From an uncultured Anaerolineaceae bacterium (GTDB lineage Bacteria; Chloroflexota; Anaerolineae; Anaerolineales; Anaerolineaceae), in the NCBI GenBank assembly GCA_937890875.1, contig CALAEB010000122.1:1-11413 (forward strand): 11,413 bases of DNA, written 5' to 3'. Positions 1-8,282 of this stretch are shown piece by piece; position 1 is the first letter of the stretch, and each line of letters starts with the position of its first letter. A program made the position numbers and the translations under genes. The notes under the pieces were generated by a model that had not been told where the DNA came from, did no database searches, and saw nothing but the letters and a program-made list of their open reading frames with translations.

Positions 1-777
1 GTCCCCGCTGTTGAAACCGGTGAGCGCGCCTTCCTGATAAAGCGCGGCAAAGGTCTCGATCGCTGCAGCCGTATCGGGGCTGTTGATATAGCCGGAAGCC
101 GCCGTCTGGTCCTCATTCGTGAACGCGCCGCCCCATGTCCAGATAAACGGACCGATATTCCAGCCGGAAAGGGCGGGCTCATTCCAGCCCCAAATCTGCT
201 GACCCTGAGCGTTGGTTCCGGCAATCTTGCGGATGGCCGCGGCCAACTCATCCGTTGTGGCCGGGACAGTCACACCGGCATCAGCCAGCATTTTTTCGTT
301 GTAGAAAAGGATCTTGGTGTTGGTGTTCAGTCCGAGGCCGTAATAATGATCGCCGACTCTGGCTGTGCTCATCGCACTGTCCAGAAGCCGTCCGGAAACT
401 TCCGGGAAATCAGGCATCGCTTCATCCAGAGACACCAGTACGTCCATTTTCTGGAACTCAGGCAGCCAGGCAATATCACAGCGGGCGACATCCGGCAGGC
501 TGCCTGTGCTGGCACTGATCAGGATCTTGTCATGCAGTTCAGCCCATTCATGGGAAACCGCGTTCACCCTGATCCCCGGATTCTCGCTTTCAAATTGAGG
601 AATGAGAACACTCATCAGTGTTTCATTCTCAGCAGATTGGGCACTATAATGGTGCCAGAAATCGATTACGATTTCATCCGTTTGTGGTTCTGGCGCCATT
701 GCGCCGGCTGATATCGCTGACAGGCAAAGAACAGCCAACGCAAAAATGAGCGCCAGAGCTTTTTTATTCGTATTCAT
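1..777 (-). CDS. Family-1 extracellular sugar-binding protein (MalE-like), C-terminus cut by window edge
   Basis: This is the N-terminal 259 residues of an ABC-importer solute-binding protein that would capture sugars, probably maltodextrins given its neighbours, outside the inner membrane. The ATG at 775-777 follows an AAAGGAG SD six bases upstream that overlaps the stop region of the GH13 gene, so the two are translationally close. Residues 1-28 form a signal peptide: N-T-N-K-K, a hydrophobic core, then an S-A-G-A-M-A cleavage region. The only Cys in the core (VLCLS) lacks lipobox context, so signal peptidase I is expected. The mature start (IVIDFWHHYS), followed by a segment like F-E-S-E-N-P-G-I-R-V and later S-L-P-D-V-A and G-L-G-L-N-T, is typical of SBP family 1. 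I could not read the C-terminal lobe. Permease genes (malF/malG type) would be expected beyond position 1. The family is clear; the ligand is inferred from context. Confidence 0.9.
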   Translation of the reverse strand, partial: MNTNKKALALIFALAVLCLSAISAGAMAPEPQTDEIVIDFWHHYSAQSAENETLMSVLIPQFESENPGIRVNAVSHEWAELHDKILISASTGSLPDVARCDIAWLPEFQKMDVLVSLDEAMPDFPEVSGRLLDSAMSTARVGDHYYGLGLNTNTKILFYNEKMLADAGVTVPATTDELAAAIRKIAGTNAQGQQIWGWNEPALSGWNIGPFIWTWGGAFTNEDQTAASGYINSPDTAAAIETFAALYQEGALTGFNSGD

Positions 778-780
778 CTT

Positions 781-2580
781 TTACTCCTTTTTTAGTATTT
801 GCACGGAACAAACGCCGACCGGCAGGACTGTCCGGGCGTTATATTCCGTGATATCCGAATGATAAAAATGATCCGCCGGGCCGACTTTTTCCGCCGGGCA
901 GGCAAACGAATCCAGCAGGCTGCGATAGCGGCCTGGTCCGTTCAGCAGCGGCAGCGTGACTTGGTTTTGATCCGCCCCAAGGTTGATCACGACATAAACG
1001 GTCTCACCATTAAATTGGCGGATGAATCCATAGCTATTTTTGCCATCGTCGCACAAAACAGAGCGGAAAGTCCCGAAGCGAAAAACAGGATGGTCCCGGC
1101 GCAGTTGGATTAGCGTTTTGTACCAGGCCAAGAGTGACCGGTCCTGTTGCGCTTCGTCCCAAAGCATGCCCGCGCGGCAGTCCGGATCGTTTCCGCCGCT
1201 CATTCCCACTTCTTCCCCATAATAGACCGCCGGGGATCCACAGAAGGTCATCTGGAACGCAATCGCCGCGTATAATTTACGTTTATCGCCGCCGGCTTCA
1301 TACAGAAACCTTGCCGTATCATGGCTGCCGATCAGGTTGTACATGACCGCGTTCGTTTCATCGCTGTATTTGGACAGCATCCGGTTGATCCGGCTGTCGA
1401 ACAGGGTCGGGGAGATCTTTCCTTTGGCAATCCAATCGATCACCGCGCCGCGGAACAGATAATTCATGGCGCTGTCCATCTGGTCGCCTGAACCGACCAG
1501 ACCGAACGCGTCGGTCCAGGTTTCTCCCAGCAAAAGCACATCGGGGTACTTTTGCTTCAGCGCTGAGCGGGCGATCTGCCAGGTCGTGCGTTCCACTTCA
1601 TCCGCGACATCCAGGCGCCAGCCATCAATGCCGGCTTTTTCAATCCAATAAAACATTACGTCCAGAATCATGTCCCGCACATCCGGATGGGAAGTCCGCA
1701 GTTTGGGCATATAGGCATAATCGCCGACACATTCATAATTCAAAGGAGACATCGACAGCGGGAGGGATGAATAAAAGAACCAGTCGCGATAGCGGGAATT
1801 TTCCCCATTCGCCAGCAAATCGGCAAACGGCGGGAAACTGCGCCCGACGTGATTGAAAACGCCGTCCAGGATAACCCTTATCCCATAAGAATGCGCTTTT
1901 GCGACCAGTTCGCAGAGATCAGCCATTGTCCCAAAACCCGGATCGACCGAATAGTAATCCGTTGTGGCATATTTATGGTTGAATTCCGCTTTGAAAATCG
2001 GAGTCAGATAAATGCAATCGATGCCCAGTTCGTTCAGATAATCCAATTTTTCGATGATCCCGCGCAGATCACCGCCGAAATAATGATCATGATCCGGGAT
2101 ACTGTCCCAAGGGACGTATGCACAGTCGCTTTTCCCCGATCCCGTACGGCAGAACCTGTCCGGAAAAATCTGGTAAAACACGATCCCTTTTGCCCAGGCG
2201 GGAACCCGGAGCGAATCTTCTTCGTTCGCATACAAAAACTCGAAAAAGCCCGTATCCGGTTTTTCTTTGCTGATCCCGTCGTCCGTGCAGAAAAATATGT
2301 TCCCCGTTTGATCGGTCAACTCAAAATAGTATTTTATATAATGTACCGGTTCAGAAAAGAAAACCGTTGCCCGAAAATCGTCATGAAGCGCATCGCGGTA
2401 AACAGGTATGAGAAAATGGGATTGAACAGATTCTGGGTACGGGTCACTGCGTTTCCAATACAGCAGCCGGCATGAGGCAAGGTCCGCTTTGGCGGCGGAA
2501 AGCCGGAAAACGAGCTGGTCCCTGGCTGTCGGATAAATAAATTCTCTGGTTCCCCGATGATTGATGGCTTCAAGATTCAC
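781..2580 (-). CDS. Cytoplasmic GH13 alpha-glucosidic hydrolase, neopullulanase/cyclomaltodextrinase-like
   Basis: This 599-residue enzyme probably hydrolyses imported maltodextrins or cyclodextrins in the cytoplasm; it has no signal peptide. Residues 1-125 look like the N-terminal beta domain (CBM34-like) of the GH13_20 group. The (beta/alpha)8 barrel begins near WAKGIVFYQIFPDRF (129-143), and HYFGGDLRG (166-174) is characteristic of neopullulanases. All four GH13 regions are intact: DGVFNHVG (239-246), GWRLDVADEV (320-329) with nucleophile Asp324, LGETW (351-355) with acid/base Glu353, and IGSHDTAR (417-424) with transition-state Asp421. A short beta C-terminal domain follows about residue 500. 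The start is GTG at 2578-2580; an in-frame TAA lies only three codons upstream, and AAGGG is about 13 bases away, slightly far for an SD. The gene lies 42 bp after the LacI-type gene and 3 bp before the binding protein, as expected within one operon. The exact substrate cannot be told from sequence. Confidence 0.93.
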   Translation of the reverse strand: MNLEAINHRGTREFIYPTARDQLVFRLSAAKADLASCRLLYWKRSDPYPESVQSHFLIPVYRDALHDDFRATVFFSEPVHYIKYYFELTDQTGNIFFCTDDGISKEKPDTGFFEFLYANEEDSLRVPAWAKGIVFYQIFPDRFCRTGSGKSDCAYVPWDSIPDHDHYFGGDLRGIIEKLDYLNELGIDCIYLTPIFKAEFNHKYATTDYYSVDPGFGTMADLCELVAKAHSYGIRVILDGVFNHVGRSFPPFADLLANGENSRYRDWFFYSSLPLSMSPLNYECVGDYAYMPKLRTSHPDVRDMILDVMFYWIEKAGIDGWRLDVADEVERTTWQIARSALKQKYPDVLLLGETWTDAFGLVGSGDQMDSAMNYLFRGAVIDWIAKGKISPTLFDSRINRMLSKYSDETNAVMYNLIGSHDTARFLYEAGGDKRKLYAAIAFQMTFCGSPAVYYGEEVGMSGGNDPDCRAGMLWDEAQQDRSLLAWYKTLIQLRRDHPVFRFGTFRSVLCDDGKNSYGFIRQFNGETVYVVINLGADQNQVTLPLLNGPGRYRSLLDSFACPAEKVGPADHFYHSDITEYNARTVLPVGVCSVQILKKE

Positions 2581-2622
2581 AATTGATTTTTATCCCTTCG
2601 TTTTGCTGGCATATTAAAAAGA

Positions 2623-3636
2623 TCAGTTTTTTCTGTTCGTGGATTCTCGTTCGTATAATCGGGTGTTGATCAACATCTGCTGGCGGTTCCCGTTTTCTTC
2701 AATCGTCTTGAAAAGAATCATAGCGGCCTGTTCTCCGAGCAGAAACGTATCAATATCCACTGCCGTCAGGTTGGGTTCCGTATAGCGCGCAAGCGGATAA
2801 TTATCAAACGTGACAATGCCAACATCCTGCGGGATCCGTAAGCCGCGTTTTTTCACGGCGGAAATAACACCATACGCAATCGCGTTATCGCTGCAGATGA
2901 AAGCGTCCGGGCGGTGATCCCGGGACAATAAATCCAATGCGGATTGGCAGGCCGTTTCGCTCGTGCCGTCACACTCCGAAATAAACCCATCCTTAAGTGC
3001 CAGGTGCTGTGCCTCCAAACCGGAACGAAACCCGGCCACGCGGTTGCGCATGAACACCAGTTCCTGGCTCTCACCCACAAACGCAATGGATCGATACTCC
3101 TGCGCGGCCAAATGCTGAACAGCAAGTTCACTTCCCTGGGAATTGTTCACATCGACCCAGTTAACCTCATTTTTCGAAATTCCCGGTTCGCCCAGGATGA
3201 CAAACGGGAAACGGAGTTTCAGGAGCCGGTTCATTAATTTTTGGCTGACAATGGAAGGCGGAATAATAATGCCATCCGCTTTTTTTGCATAAACCAATTG
3301 CTCAATCGGAGAAACCGACGAAGAATCGTCATTCGTTATAATCAGGTTGAACCCTCTGGCTTGCGCAACCTGTTCGATTCCGAAAACGCTGCGATTAAAG
3401 AATTGGTTTGCGAATGATTTCGTGTCCTCCGCGTTAATGACCAACGCGATGGCTTGGGAGCTGCCGGTGGCAAGATTCCGCGCCAGACTGTTCGGATGGA
3501 AGTTCAGTTCCTCCATCGCGGCAAAGATCTTTTCCTTTGTCTCGCTGGAAATGGCCGCTTTCCCATTCATCACACGGGAAACCGTGGACGGGGAAACGCC
3601 GACTTTTTTCGCAATATCATGAATTGTGACAGCCAT
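2623..3636 (-). CDS. LacI/GalR-family transcriptional regulator, probable maltodextrin repressor (MalR-like)
   Basis: This 337-residue repressor has an N-terminal helix-turn-helix (residues 4-25, TIHDIAKKVGVSPSTVSRVM), a hinge helix with the family's N-S-L-A-R-N-L (about 49-55), and a periplasmic-binding-like sensor domain to the C-terminus. Its length is normal for the family. I place the start at ATG 3634-3636 because the usual family N-terminus (M-A-V-T-I-H-D-I-A) begins there; another ATG lies directly before it, and the SD GGAGGA is unusually close (about 3-4 bases). A longer frame from TTG at 3651 would put the SD inside the gene. It is the first gene of the unit with the GH13 enzyme and the binding protein, downstream of a promoter whose -10 box lies in a LacI-type palindrome. 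Autoregulation and control of the two sugar genes by a maltose-type inducer are therefore inferred. Confidence 0.92.
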   Translation of the reverse strand: MAVTIHDIAKKVGVSPSTVSRVMNGKAAISSETKEKIFAAMEELNFHPNSLARNLATGSSQAIALVINAEDTKSFANQFFNRSVFGIEQVAQARGFNLIITNDDSSSVSPIEQLVYAKKADGIIIPPSIVSQKLMNRLLKLRFPFVILGEPGISKNEVNWVDVNNSQGSELAVQHLAAQEYRSIAFVGESQELVFMRNRVAGFRSGLEAQHLALKDGFISECDGTSETACQSALDLLSRDHRPDAFICSDNAIAYGVISAVKKRGLRIPQDVGIVTFDNYPLARYTEPNLTAVDIDTFLLGEQAAMILFKTIEENGNRQQMLINTRLYERESTNRKN

Positions 3637-3647
3637 CATTCCTCCAT

Positions 3648-3659
3648 GCAACCGTTTGC
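3648..3659. promoter_or_regulatory. Second, weaker LacI-type operator at the repressor RBS
   Basis: On the minus strand this reads GCAAACGGTTGC, a near-palindrome around a central CG with only the fifth/eighth base pair breaking symmetry. It shares CGGTTGCAT (running into 3646) with the main operator at 3721-3740, whose centre is 77 bp away. It lies just upstream of the SD of the repressor gene. A repressor tetramer or two dimers could use both sites, but this is inference from similarity. Confidence 0.45.
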
Positions 3660-3705
3660 TCTTTTCATATCCGGAAAATATACTTTATTCATCATGAAGA
3701 GCAAA
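3655..3705 (-). other. Inverted repeat in the repressor 5' leader
   Basis: TTTGCTCTT (3655-3663, plus strand) and AAGAGCAAA (3697-3705) form a perfect 9-bp inverted repeat, extended by CAT/ATG (3666-3668 with 3694-3696) after a two-base bulge. In the leader RNA this would give a hairpin ending just before the second operator and the SD. Its role is unknown; it could limit ribosome access or stabilise the transcript. Confidence 0.4.
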
Positions 3706-3708
3706 AAT

Positions 3709-3752
3709 ACAGACTATGGCTAATGCAACCGGTTGCATTAACCATAGTCTGT
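3709..3752. promoter_or_regulatory. 44-bp near-perfect palindromic operator of the LacI-type repressor
   Basis: The core TAATGCAACCGGTTGCATTA (3721-3740) is a perfect 20-bp palindrome with the central CG and A-A-C-C/G-G-T-T arms typical of LacI-family operators. Symmetry continues outward: ACAGACTATGG on the left mirrors CCATAGTCTGT on the right, and only the pair 3720/3741 fails, so 21 of 22 pairs match. The right arm contains the -10 box of the minus-strand promoter, and the expected transcription start (around 3734) falls inside the core, so a bound repressor would block RNA polymerase directly. The divergent side shows no good -35 box. Confidence 0.8.
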
Positions 3753-3769
3753 CGGCAAAGGTTTGTCAA
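3741..3769 (-). promoter_or_regulatory. Sigma-70-type promoter of the repressor/GH13/binding-protein operon
   Basis: On the minus strand the -35 box is TTGACA (3764-3769), a full match to consensus. It is followed by a 17-bp spacer and the -10 box TATGGT (3741-3746), matching TATAAT at four of six positions. A start near 3734 would give a leader of about 98 bases before ATG 3636. The -10 box lies in the arm of the palindromic operator, so repression by promoter occlusion is expected. Confidence 0.75.
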
Positions 3770-3839
3770 CATGACGAAAGTCATATTAACCAATGGATCT
3801 TTTGGGATGGCACTTCAGTAGTTGGGGATTCACATAAAC

Positions 3840-3880
3840 TGCCGTCCCGAAGAAAACAGGTTAGTTCTTCCGGGACGGCA
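3840..3880 (-). terminator. Hairpin terminator after the rbsD-type gene
   Basis: TGCCGTCCCGAAGAA pairs with TTCTTCCGGGACGGCA, a GC-rich stem of about 15 bp with one extra C and an 11-base loop. It lies about 30 bases beyond the rbsD stop codon. On the minus strand it is followed by AGTTTATG, a weak U tract, so termination may be partial. It separates the pentose-type cluster from the maltodextrin promoter. Confidence 0.65.
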
Positions 3881-3908
3881 ATTGTCAGCTTGAATTTCCG
3901 GTTTATCT

Positions 3909-4310
3909 TTATGAAAAAGTGACCCCGCCTTCGAGGATAATATTGCAATAGGGAGCACACTCCCCGGTCCGGATATGCGCTTTCACTTTTTGGGACATCG
4001 CTTTGATCTCTTCATACGGTCTGGCTTCTACCGGAAAACCAGCACCGATCATCTCATTCAACCGATGATAGGAGGCTGCGTTTTGCGAAATCATCTCAGC
4101 GCTGATATAAGCCTTCTGGACCTGCAATTCGGATAATACCGCTCTCAGCACATCAAAGAACCCCGGAATCCCCGGGGAGACAGCCAGATCCACAAACAGG
4201 ACATCGTCACCGAAAGGCATTCCGGCGTCACCGATTAGAATCGTATCAAAATGCTCCAGTTCCGCAACAATTTTTGATATCTCACCATGTAAAATCCCAC
4301 TCTTTTTCAT
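3909..4310 (-). CDS. rbsD: RbsD-type D-ribose pyranase / sugar mutarotase
   Basis: This 133-residue protein belongs to the RbsD/FucU family, which interconverts sugar ring forms (beta-pyranose and beta-furanose for RbsD) in the cytoplasm and supplies the form used by the next enzyme. MKKSGILHGEIS at the start, LEHFDTILIGDAGMPF (18-33) with His20 at the position of the family's catalytic histidine and Asp28, and the C-terminal IRTGECAPYCNIIL (113-126) followed by G-G-V-T-F all match RbsD more closely than FucU. The length is close to E. coli RbsD. ATG 4308-4310 has AAGGAG 11 bases upstream. It lies 201 bp after the isomerase gene and is the last gene of the cluster. The real substrate may be another aldose, because no rbsK is present and the nearest enzyme is an aldose isomerase. 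Confidence 0.92.
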   Translation of the reverse strand: MKKSGILHGEISKIVAELEHFDTILIGDAGMPFGDDVLFVDLAVSPGIPGFFDVLRAVLSELQVQKAYISAEMISQNAASYHRLNEMIGAGFPVEARPYEEIKAMSQKVKAHIRTGECAPYCNIILEGGVTFS

Positions 4311-4451
4311 CGTCTTTCCGGCTCCTTGTATGCTGGTGATTCAATTCCGTATCCGAAAACCGAATTCAAAAACAGTCTGCTGATCGTTTTTTTTGAACCA
4401 GTTTTTCATGCTGCAAAGCCCGTTTCTAATTCGGGTTAATCTCCGCAGAGC

Positions 4452-4484
4452 AAAAAAAGCGCGAAACGCACCCGAGCGAGCGGG
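4452..4484 (-). terminator. Possible terminator between isomerase and rbsD
   Basis: On the minus strand CCCGCTCGCTCGGG (4-bp stem, 6-base loop) is followed by a small GCG/CGC hairpin and then seven T residues (4452-4458). The T run and the position about 30 bases after the isomerase stop fit a terminator, but the stems are short. I saw no clear promoter in the remaining intergenic sequence up to 4311, so read-through into rbsD is likely. Confidence 0.35.
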
Positions 4485-4511
4485 CATCCGTCAATGATTC
4501 ATGAACGGGTG

Positions 4512-5918
4512 TCAGCCATGCACGTAGGTTTCCCAGCCGAGATAACCCTCAAATGCCTCCGTCAGAATTTCAGCCAGGCTCTCCTTTGCCACAGCCACAT
4601 GATGCTCGAACCCGTTCAGGCAGACAAACCGCATCAGCCCCTGAAGGTCATGAATTTCCACGACCGCCCGCGCGCCGAAGGTTTTCAACTCGTCATCAAC
4701 AAAGCTGCCTTCGCTCGTATAAGCCCGGATGCATCCGTTCACATCGTCAGTTGAGACGCGGGCAAAGGTCAGTTTTCCCGCCGGAATACTGCCGTCAATC
4801 GTTCCCATCGTTTTTTCGGTTCCGATCGTTGTGGCCAGAATCTTCGCGTTGCTCATACAGCCGGAAGGCGTATAGCTTTTCGCAAAGTTTCCGCAATGGA
4901 ACAATACACATTTATCTTTCTCCCCGCCATAATTATTGTTCCAGTCAACCAAGATGGAAGGCGCATTCCCTGCTAGCTGCAGCGCATACATGGAGACAAT
5001 TCCGGTCACATCGGTTTCACAGGCGGAAGGCATCAGGTCCTCACTCATCATGCTCATCAGCGTGCAAACATTGATCCCAAAATTCTCCTGGACAGAATTC
5101 CAGCATTGAATCGCCGTCGCATCGATTTGATTCTCCGCAATCCACCGGTCAAGAACTGCCTTAAATTTCGCCATCCGCAGAATAGCAGCGGACGGAATAC
5201 CCTCATGCGGGATATAGGCGTCAATTTTTTCCAAAGCCGTCTTTACAACGTGGTCGTCATCCGATAAACGGGAAGCCGGACCGATGATCTCGGAAAGGTC
5301 AGCCGTCACGACGGATATTCCGGCATTTTCCAGCAGTTTTTCGCTATAGCGCACGGTATTAAACGCCGTCGGCCGGGCACCGACCGCGCCTAAACGGGCA
5401 TTCTTCATTCCCCCAACCACCCGGCAGACCGCGCTGAATTTTCTCAAATCGGACAAAAAGCTCTCTTCGGCAGGATAAACACAATGATCCGTTGTCACAG
5501 AAAAACTGTAGCCATACTGGCGAAGATTATTACAGACAGAGATCTTTCCGCAGAACGAATCCCGCCGATGGGCGACATCCAGTTTTTCCGGATCGTCCGG
5601 AAAAGCCTGGACCAAAATCGGTTTGCGAAGGCCGGACAGCCGGATCGTATCCGCAATTCCGCGTTCATCGCCGAAATTCGGCAGACTGACCAGAATCCCG
5701 TCAATTTCATCGGCGTGCTTTTTGAATAATTCCGCACATTCCTGCGCATGAGCATAGGTTGTAACAGCTCCGTGCACACCGGAATTTTCATTCAAGGCGA
5801 TATAATCGATCCCCAGTTCATCCAGCGCAGAAAACATCTGCATCCGGGCATCAATCACCAGATCTGCCGGGAAAAAATCCCTTGACCCAAAAAGTACAGC
5901 AATAGTTATTTTCTTCAT
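4512..5918 (-). CDS. L-fucose/L-arabinose isomerase-family protein (aldose-ketose isomerase)
   Basis: This 468-residue cytoplasmic protein looks like the L-fucose isomerase-related family (COG2407 type), metal-dependent enzymes that convert an aldose such as L-fucose, D-arabinose or a related sugar into its ketose. The N-terminus (MKKITIAVLFGSRDFFP) starts a Rossmann-like domain. The catalytic domain has QCWNSVQENFG (271-281) and SACETDVTG (298-306); Glu278 and Asp303 have nearly the spacing of the metal ligands Glu337 and Asp361 of E. coli FucI. His440 in NGFEHHVAVAKE (435-446) is the likely third ligand. The protein is shorter than FucI (about 590 residues), as is usual for this related group. 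ATG 5916-5918 has an ideal SD (AAGGAG, five-base spacing). It lies between the binding-protein gene and rbsD, and probably feeds a ketose to the FGGY kinase. Substrate specificity cannot be assigned. Confidence 0.85.
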   Translation of the reverse strand: MKKITIAVLFGSRDFFPADLVIDARMQMFSALDELGIDYIALNENSGVHGAVTTYAHAQECAELFKKHADEIDGILVSLPNFGDERGIADTIRLSGLRKPILVQAFPDDPEKLDVAHRRDSFCGKISVCNNLRQYGYSFSVTTDHCVYPAEESFLSDLRKFSAVCRVVGGMKNARLGAVGARPTAFNTVRYSEKLLENAGISVVTADLSEIIGPASRLSDDDHVVKTALEKIDAYIPHEGIPSAAILRMAKFKAVLDRWIAENQIDATAIQCWNSVQENFGINVCTLMSMMSEDLMPSACETDVTGIVSMYALQLAGNAPSILVDWNNNYGGEKDKCVLFHCGNFAKSYTPSGCMSNAKILATTIGTEKTMGTIDGSIPAGKLTFARVSTDDVNGCIRAYTSEGSFVDDELKTFGARAVVEIHDLQGLMRFVCLNGFEHHVAVAKESLAEILTEAFEGYLGWETYVHG

Positions 5919-5928
5919 ACCCTCTCCT

Positions 5929-5942
5929 TACAAACGCTTCCT
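5929..5942. promoter_or_regulatory. Weak cre/LacI-like site at the isomerase RBS
   Basis: On the minus strand AGGAAGCGTTTGTA has the A-A-N-C-G-N-T-T core of LacI-family and CcpA-like operators but deviates at two outer consensus positions. It touches the SD of the isomerase gene. ACGCTTC occurs again at 5982-5988. This could be chance. No convincing sigma-70 promoter was found in the intergenic stretch 5919-6076. Confidence 0.2.
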
Positions 5943-6076
5943 GTCCTCTGAGAATTTGCCGCTGCCATCCGGACAAAATTTACGCTTCGTCAATTCGTTG
6001 ACCGCCATCATCATTACAGTGAAACATCCCGAAACACAGACCGCTCCGATTGATAACGCGGCAGCTTGCTCCTTTT

Positions 6077-6135
6077 TTCATTTCTTTCCTGAAGGTTCAA
6101 TTCCAACGCAATTGAACCGCCGGAAAAGAAATGAA
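6077..6135. repeat. Nested inverted repeats downstream of the binding-protein gene
   Basis: An outer pair, TTCATTTCTTTCC (6077-6089) and GGAAAAGAAATGAA (6122-6135, one extra A), encloses a perfect inner 9-bp pair, GGTTCAATT (6094-6102) and AATTGAACC (6110-6118) with a 7-base loop. In minus-strand RNA the outer arm 6122-6135 is also the U-rich tail of the terminator at 6133-6160, so the two structures partly compete. It could act as a stability or read-through element between the binding-protein and isomerase genes. Confidence 0.5.
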
Positions 6136-6160
6136 GGAACGGCAGTCTTGCCGTTCCTTC
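6122..6160 (-). terminator. Rho-independent terminator after the RbsB-like gene
   Basis: GAAGGAACGGCA (6133-6144) and TGCCGTTCCTTC (6149-6160) form a perfect 12-bp stem with a 4-base loop, about 20 bases after the TAG of the binding-protein gene. The minus-strand RNA continues with AUUUCUUUUCC, a U-rich tail. This would lower, perhaps not abolish, transcription into the isomerase and rbsD genes and leave more message for the binding protein. Confidence 0.8.
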
Positions 6161-6177
6161 CCAACCATTAACAAAAA

Positions 6178-7170
<993 letters not shown>

Positions 7171-7174
7171 TTAT

Positions 7175-7194
7175 TTACGAACCGGAATTCGTAA
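7175..7194. repeat. Hairpin between permease and binding-protein genes
   Basis: TTACGAA (7175-7181) and TTCGTAA (7188-7194) form a perfect 7-bp inverted repeat with a 6-base loop. It lies in the 86-bp gap before the binding-protein gene. The minus-strand sequence after it is A-rich, so it is not a terminator. It might protect the 5' end of a processed binding-protein message, or be an operator; neither can be shown here. Confidence 0.35.
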
Positions 7195-7223
7195 TACACA
7201 CACCCAATTGAATCATCCAGCCG

Positions 7224-8282
7224 TCACACAGATTCTTTCCCTTCCGACTGCTGCGTCAGCGCAACCCGTTCCTGCAGCCGGCGCTGTCCCTGATCAATGA
7301 TGACCGCCAAAACAATTACAATTCCTTTCGCCACCTGTTGCCAGAACGAAGATACACCCGCCATCACCAGGCCATCGGACAAGATGCCGATCACAAACGC
7401 ACCGATCACCGTGCCGCCGATACCGCCGATGCCGCCGGCCAGCGAAGCCCCGCCGAGTACCACAGCCGCAATCGCCGTCATTTCATAAGAATCACCGGTC
7501 ATCGGATGGGATGCGACCAGCTGGGAAGCGATAATCAGCCCCACAACGGAAGAACAAAAACCGGAAATGGCATAAACTCCGACTTTCGTCCGGTCAATTG
7601 AAACACCTGACATTTGCGCCGCTTTTTCATTTCCGCCGATTGCATAAACGTGCCGCCCCAACGGCATTTTTTTCGTCACAAAAATCGCGACCAGCATAAA
7701 AACCAGCATGATCCAGATGCTGTAACTGATCCCCAGGAAACTGCCCGCGCCCAGCTGCGGGAAACCGGTATTGCCCAATTCTTCCCGGCCGACCAGATTC
7801 GGGAAAGTCAGCCCGTTCGACCGGATCTTCGCGAAGCCCCGCGCAACATACCACATTCCCAAGGTAGCAATAAACGCAGCCACATTAAATTTCGCGATAA
7901 TTAAACCGTTAATAATTCCGCAAATCGTTCCGATTCCCATCGTCAGAATGAGCACCATCGGGATGGACGGATAATAAGTATTTGCTCCGATGGTAATTCC
8001 TTCATTGATAAAACCGCCGGCCATCATCGCGCACAGCCCGGCAACCGAACCGACAGAGAGATCAATCCCGCCCGTCAGAATAACAAAAGTCATCCCAATC
8101 GCCAGAATCGCATAAATTGCAACATGTTTCGTCATAACAACCAGATTGGTTGAATTCAGAAAATTCGGAACAATAATCGTGAACAAAACAAACACCACAA
8201 TCAGCGCAATAAATGCGCGGCCTTTCATCACGATTGATTGAACTTTGAGCCAATTGGTATTTCTCTTTTTAATTTCAGGCAT
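7224..8282 (-). CDS. Ribose-type ABC importer permease (RbsC-like)
   Basis: This 352-residue integral membrane protein forms the channel of the CUT2-type sugar importer. It has a short charged N-terminus, about eight to ten hydrophobic segments, and the BPD_transp_2 hallmark GGIDLSVGS at residues 71-79. The stretch IAAVVLGGASLAGGIGGIGGTVIGAF further on is the conserved region of this family that faces the ATPase; the C-terminus is hydrophilic. The start is ATG 8280-8282: AAGGAGG sits five bases upstream, inside the end of the ATPase gene, and the ATG overlaps that gene's TGA by 8 bp, indicating translational coupling. A longer in-frame start at 8363 would overlap the ATPase gene by about 90 bases and add an unrelated N-terminal extension. 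Confidence 0.95.
   Translation of the reverse strand: MPEIKKRNTNWLKVQSIVMKGRAFIALIVVFVLFTIIVPNFLNSTNLVVMTKHVAIYAILAIGMTFVILTGGIDLSVGSVAGLCAMMAGGFINEGITIGANTYYPSIPMVLILTMGIGTICGIINGLIIAKFNVAAFIATLGMWYVARGFAKIRSNGLTFPNLVGREELGNTGFPQLGAGSFLGISYSIWIMLVFMLVAIFVTKKMPLGRHVYAIGGNEKAAQMSGVSIDRTKVGVYAISGFCSSVVGLIIASQLVASHPMTGDSYEMTAIAAVVLGGASLAGGIGGIGGTVIGAFVIGILSDGLVMAGVSSFWQQVAKGIVIVLAVIIDQGQRRLQERVALTQQSEGKESV

Noticed and set aside
1849-2475. Plus-strand open frame of 208 codons
   Set aside because: It lies wholly opposite the GH13 gene, whose catalytic motifs are intact, and its product resembles no family I know; it is an antisense shadow. The same applies to 6265-6915 and 9922-10461.
3677-3704. 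Second promoter (TTGCTC, 16 bp, TATATT) in the repressor leader
   Set aside because: The -35 match is poor and the spacer short compared with the consensus promoter just upstream. The bases also belong to an inverted repeat. It could be a minor promoter, but it is not supported.
5956-6171. Plus-strand open frame in the isomerase upstream region
   Set aside because: It runs through the terminator and the nested inverted repeats, lacks a good SD, and its product has no recognisable features.
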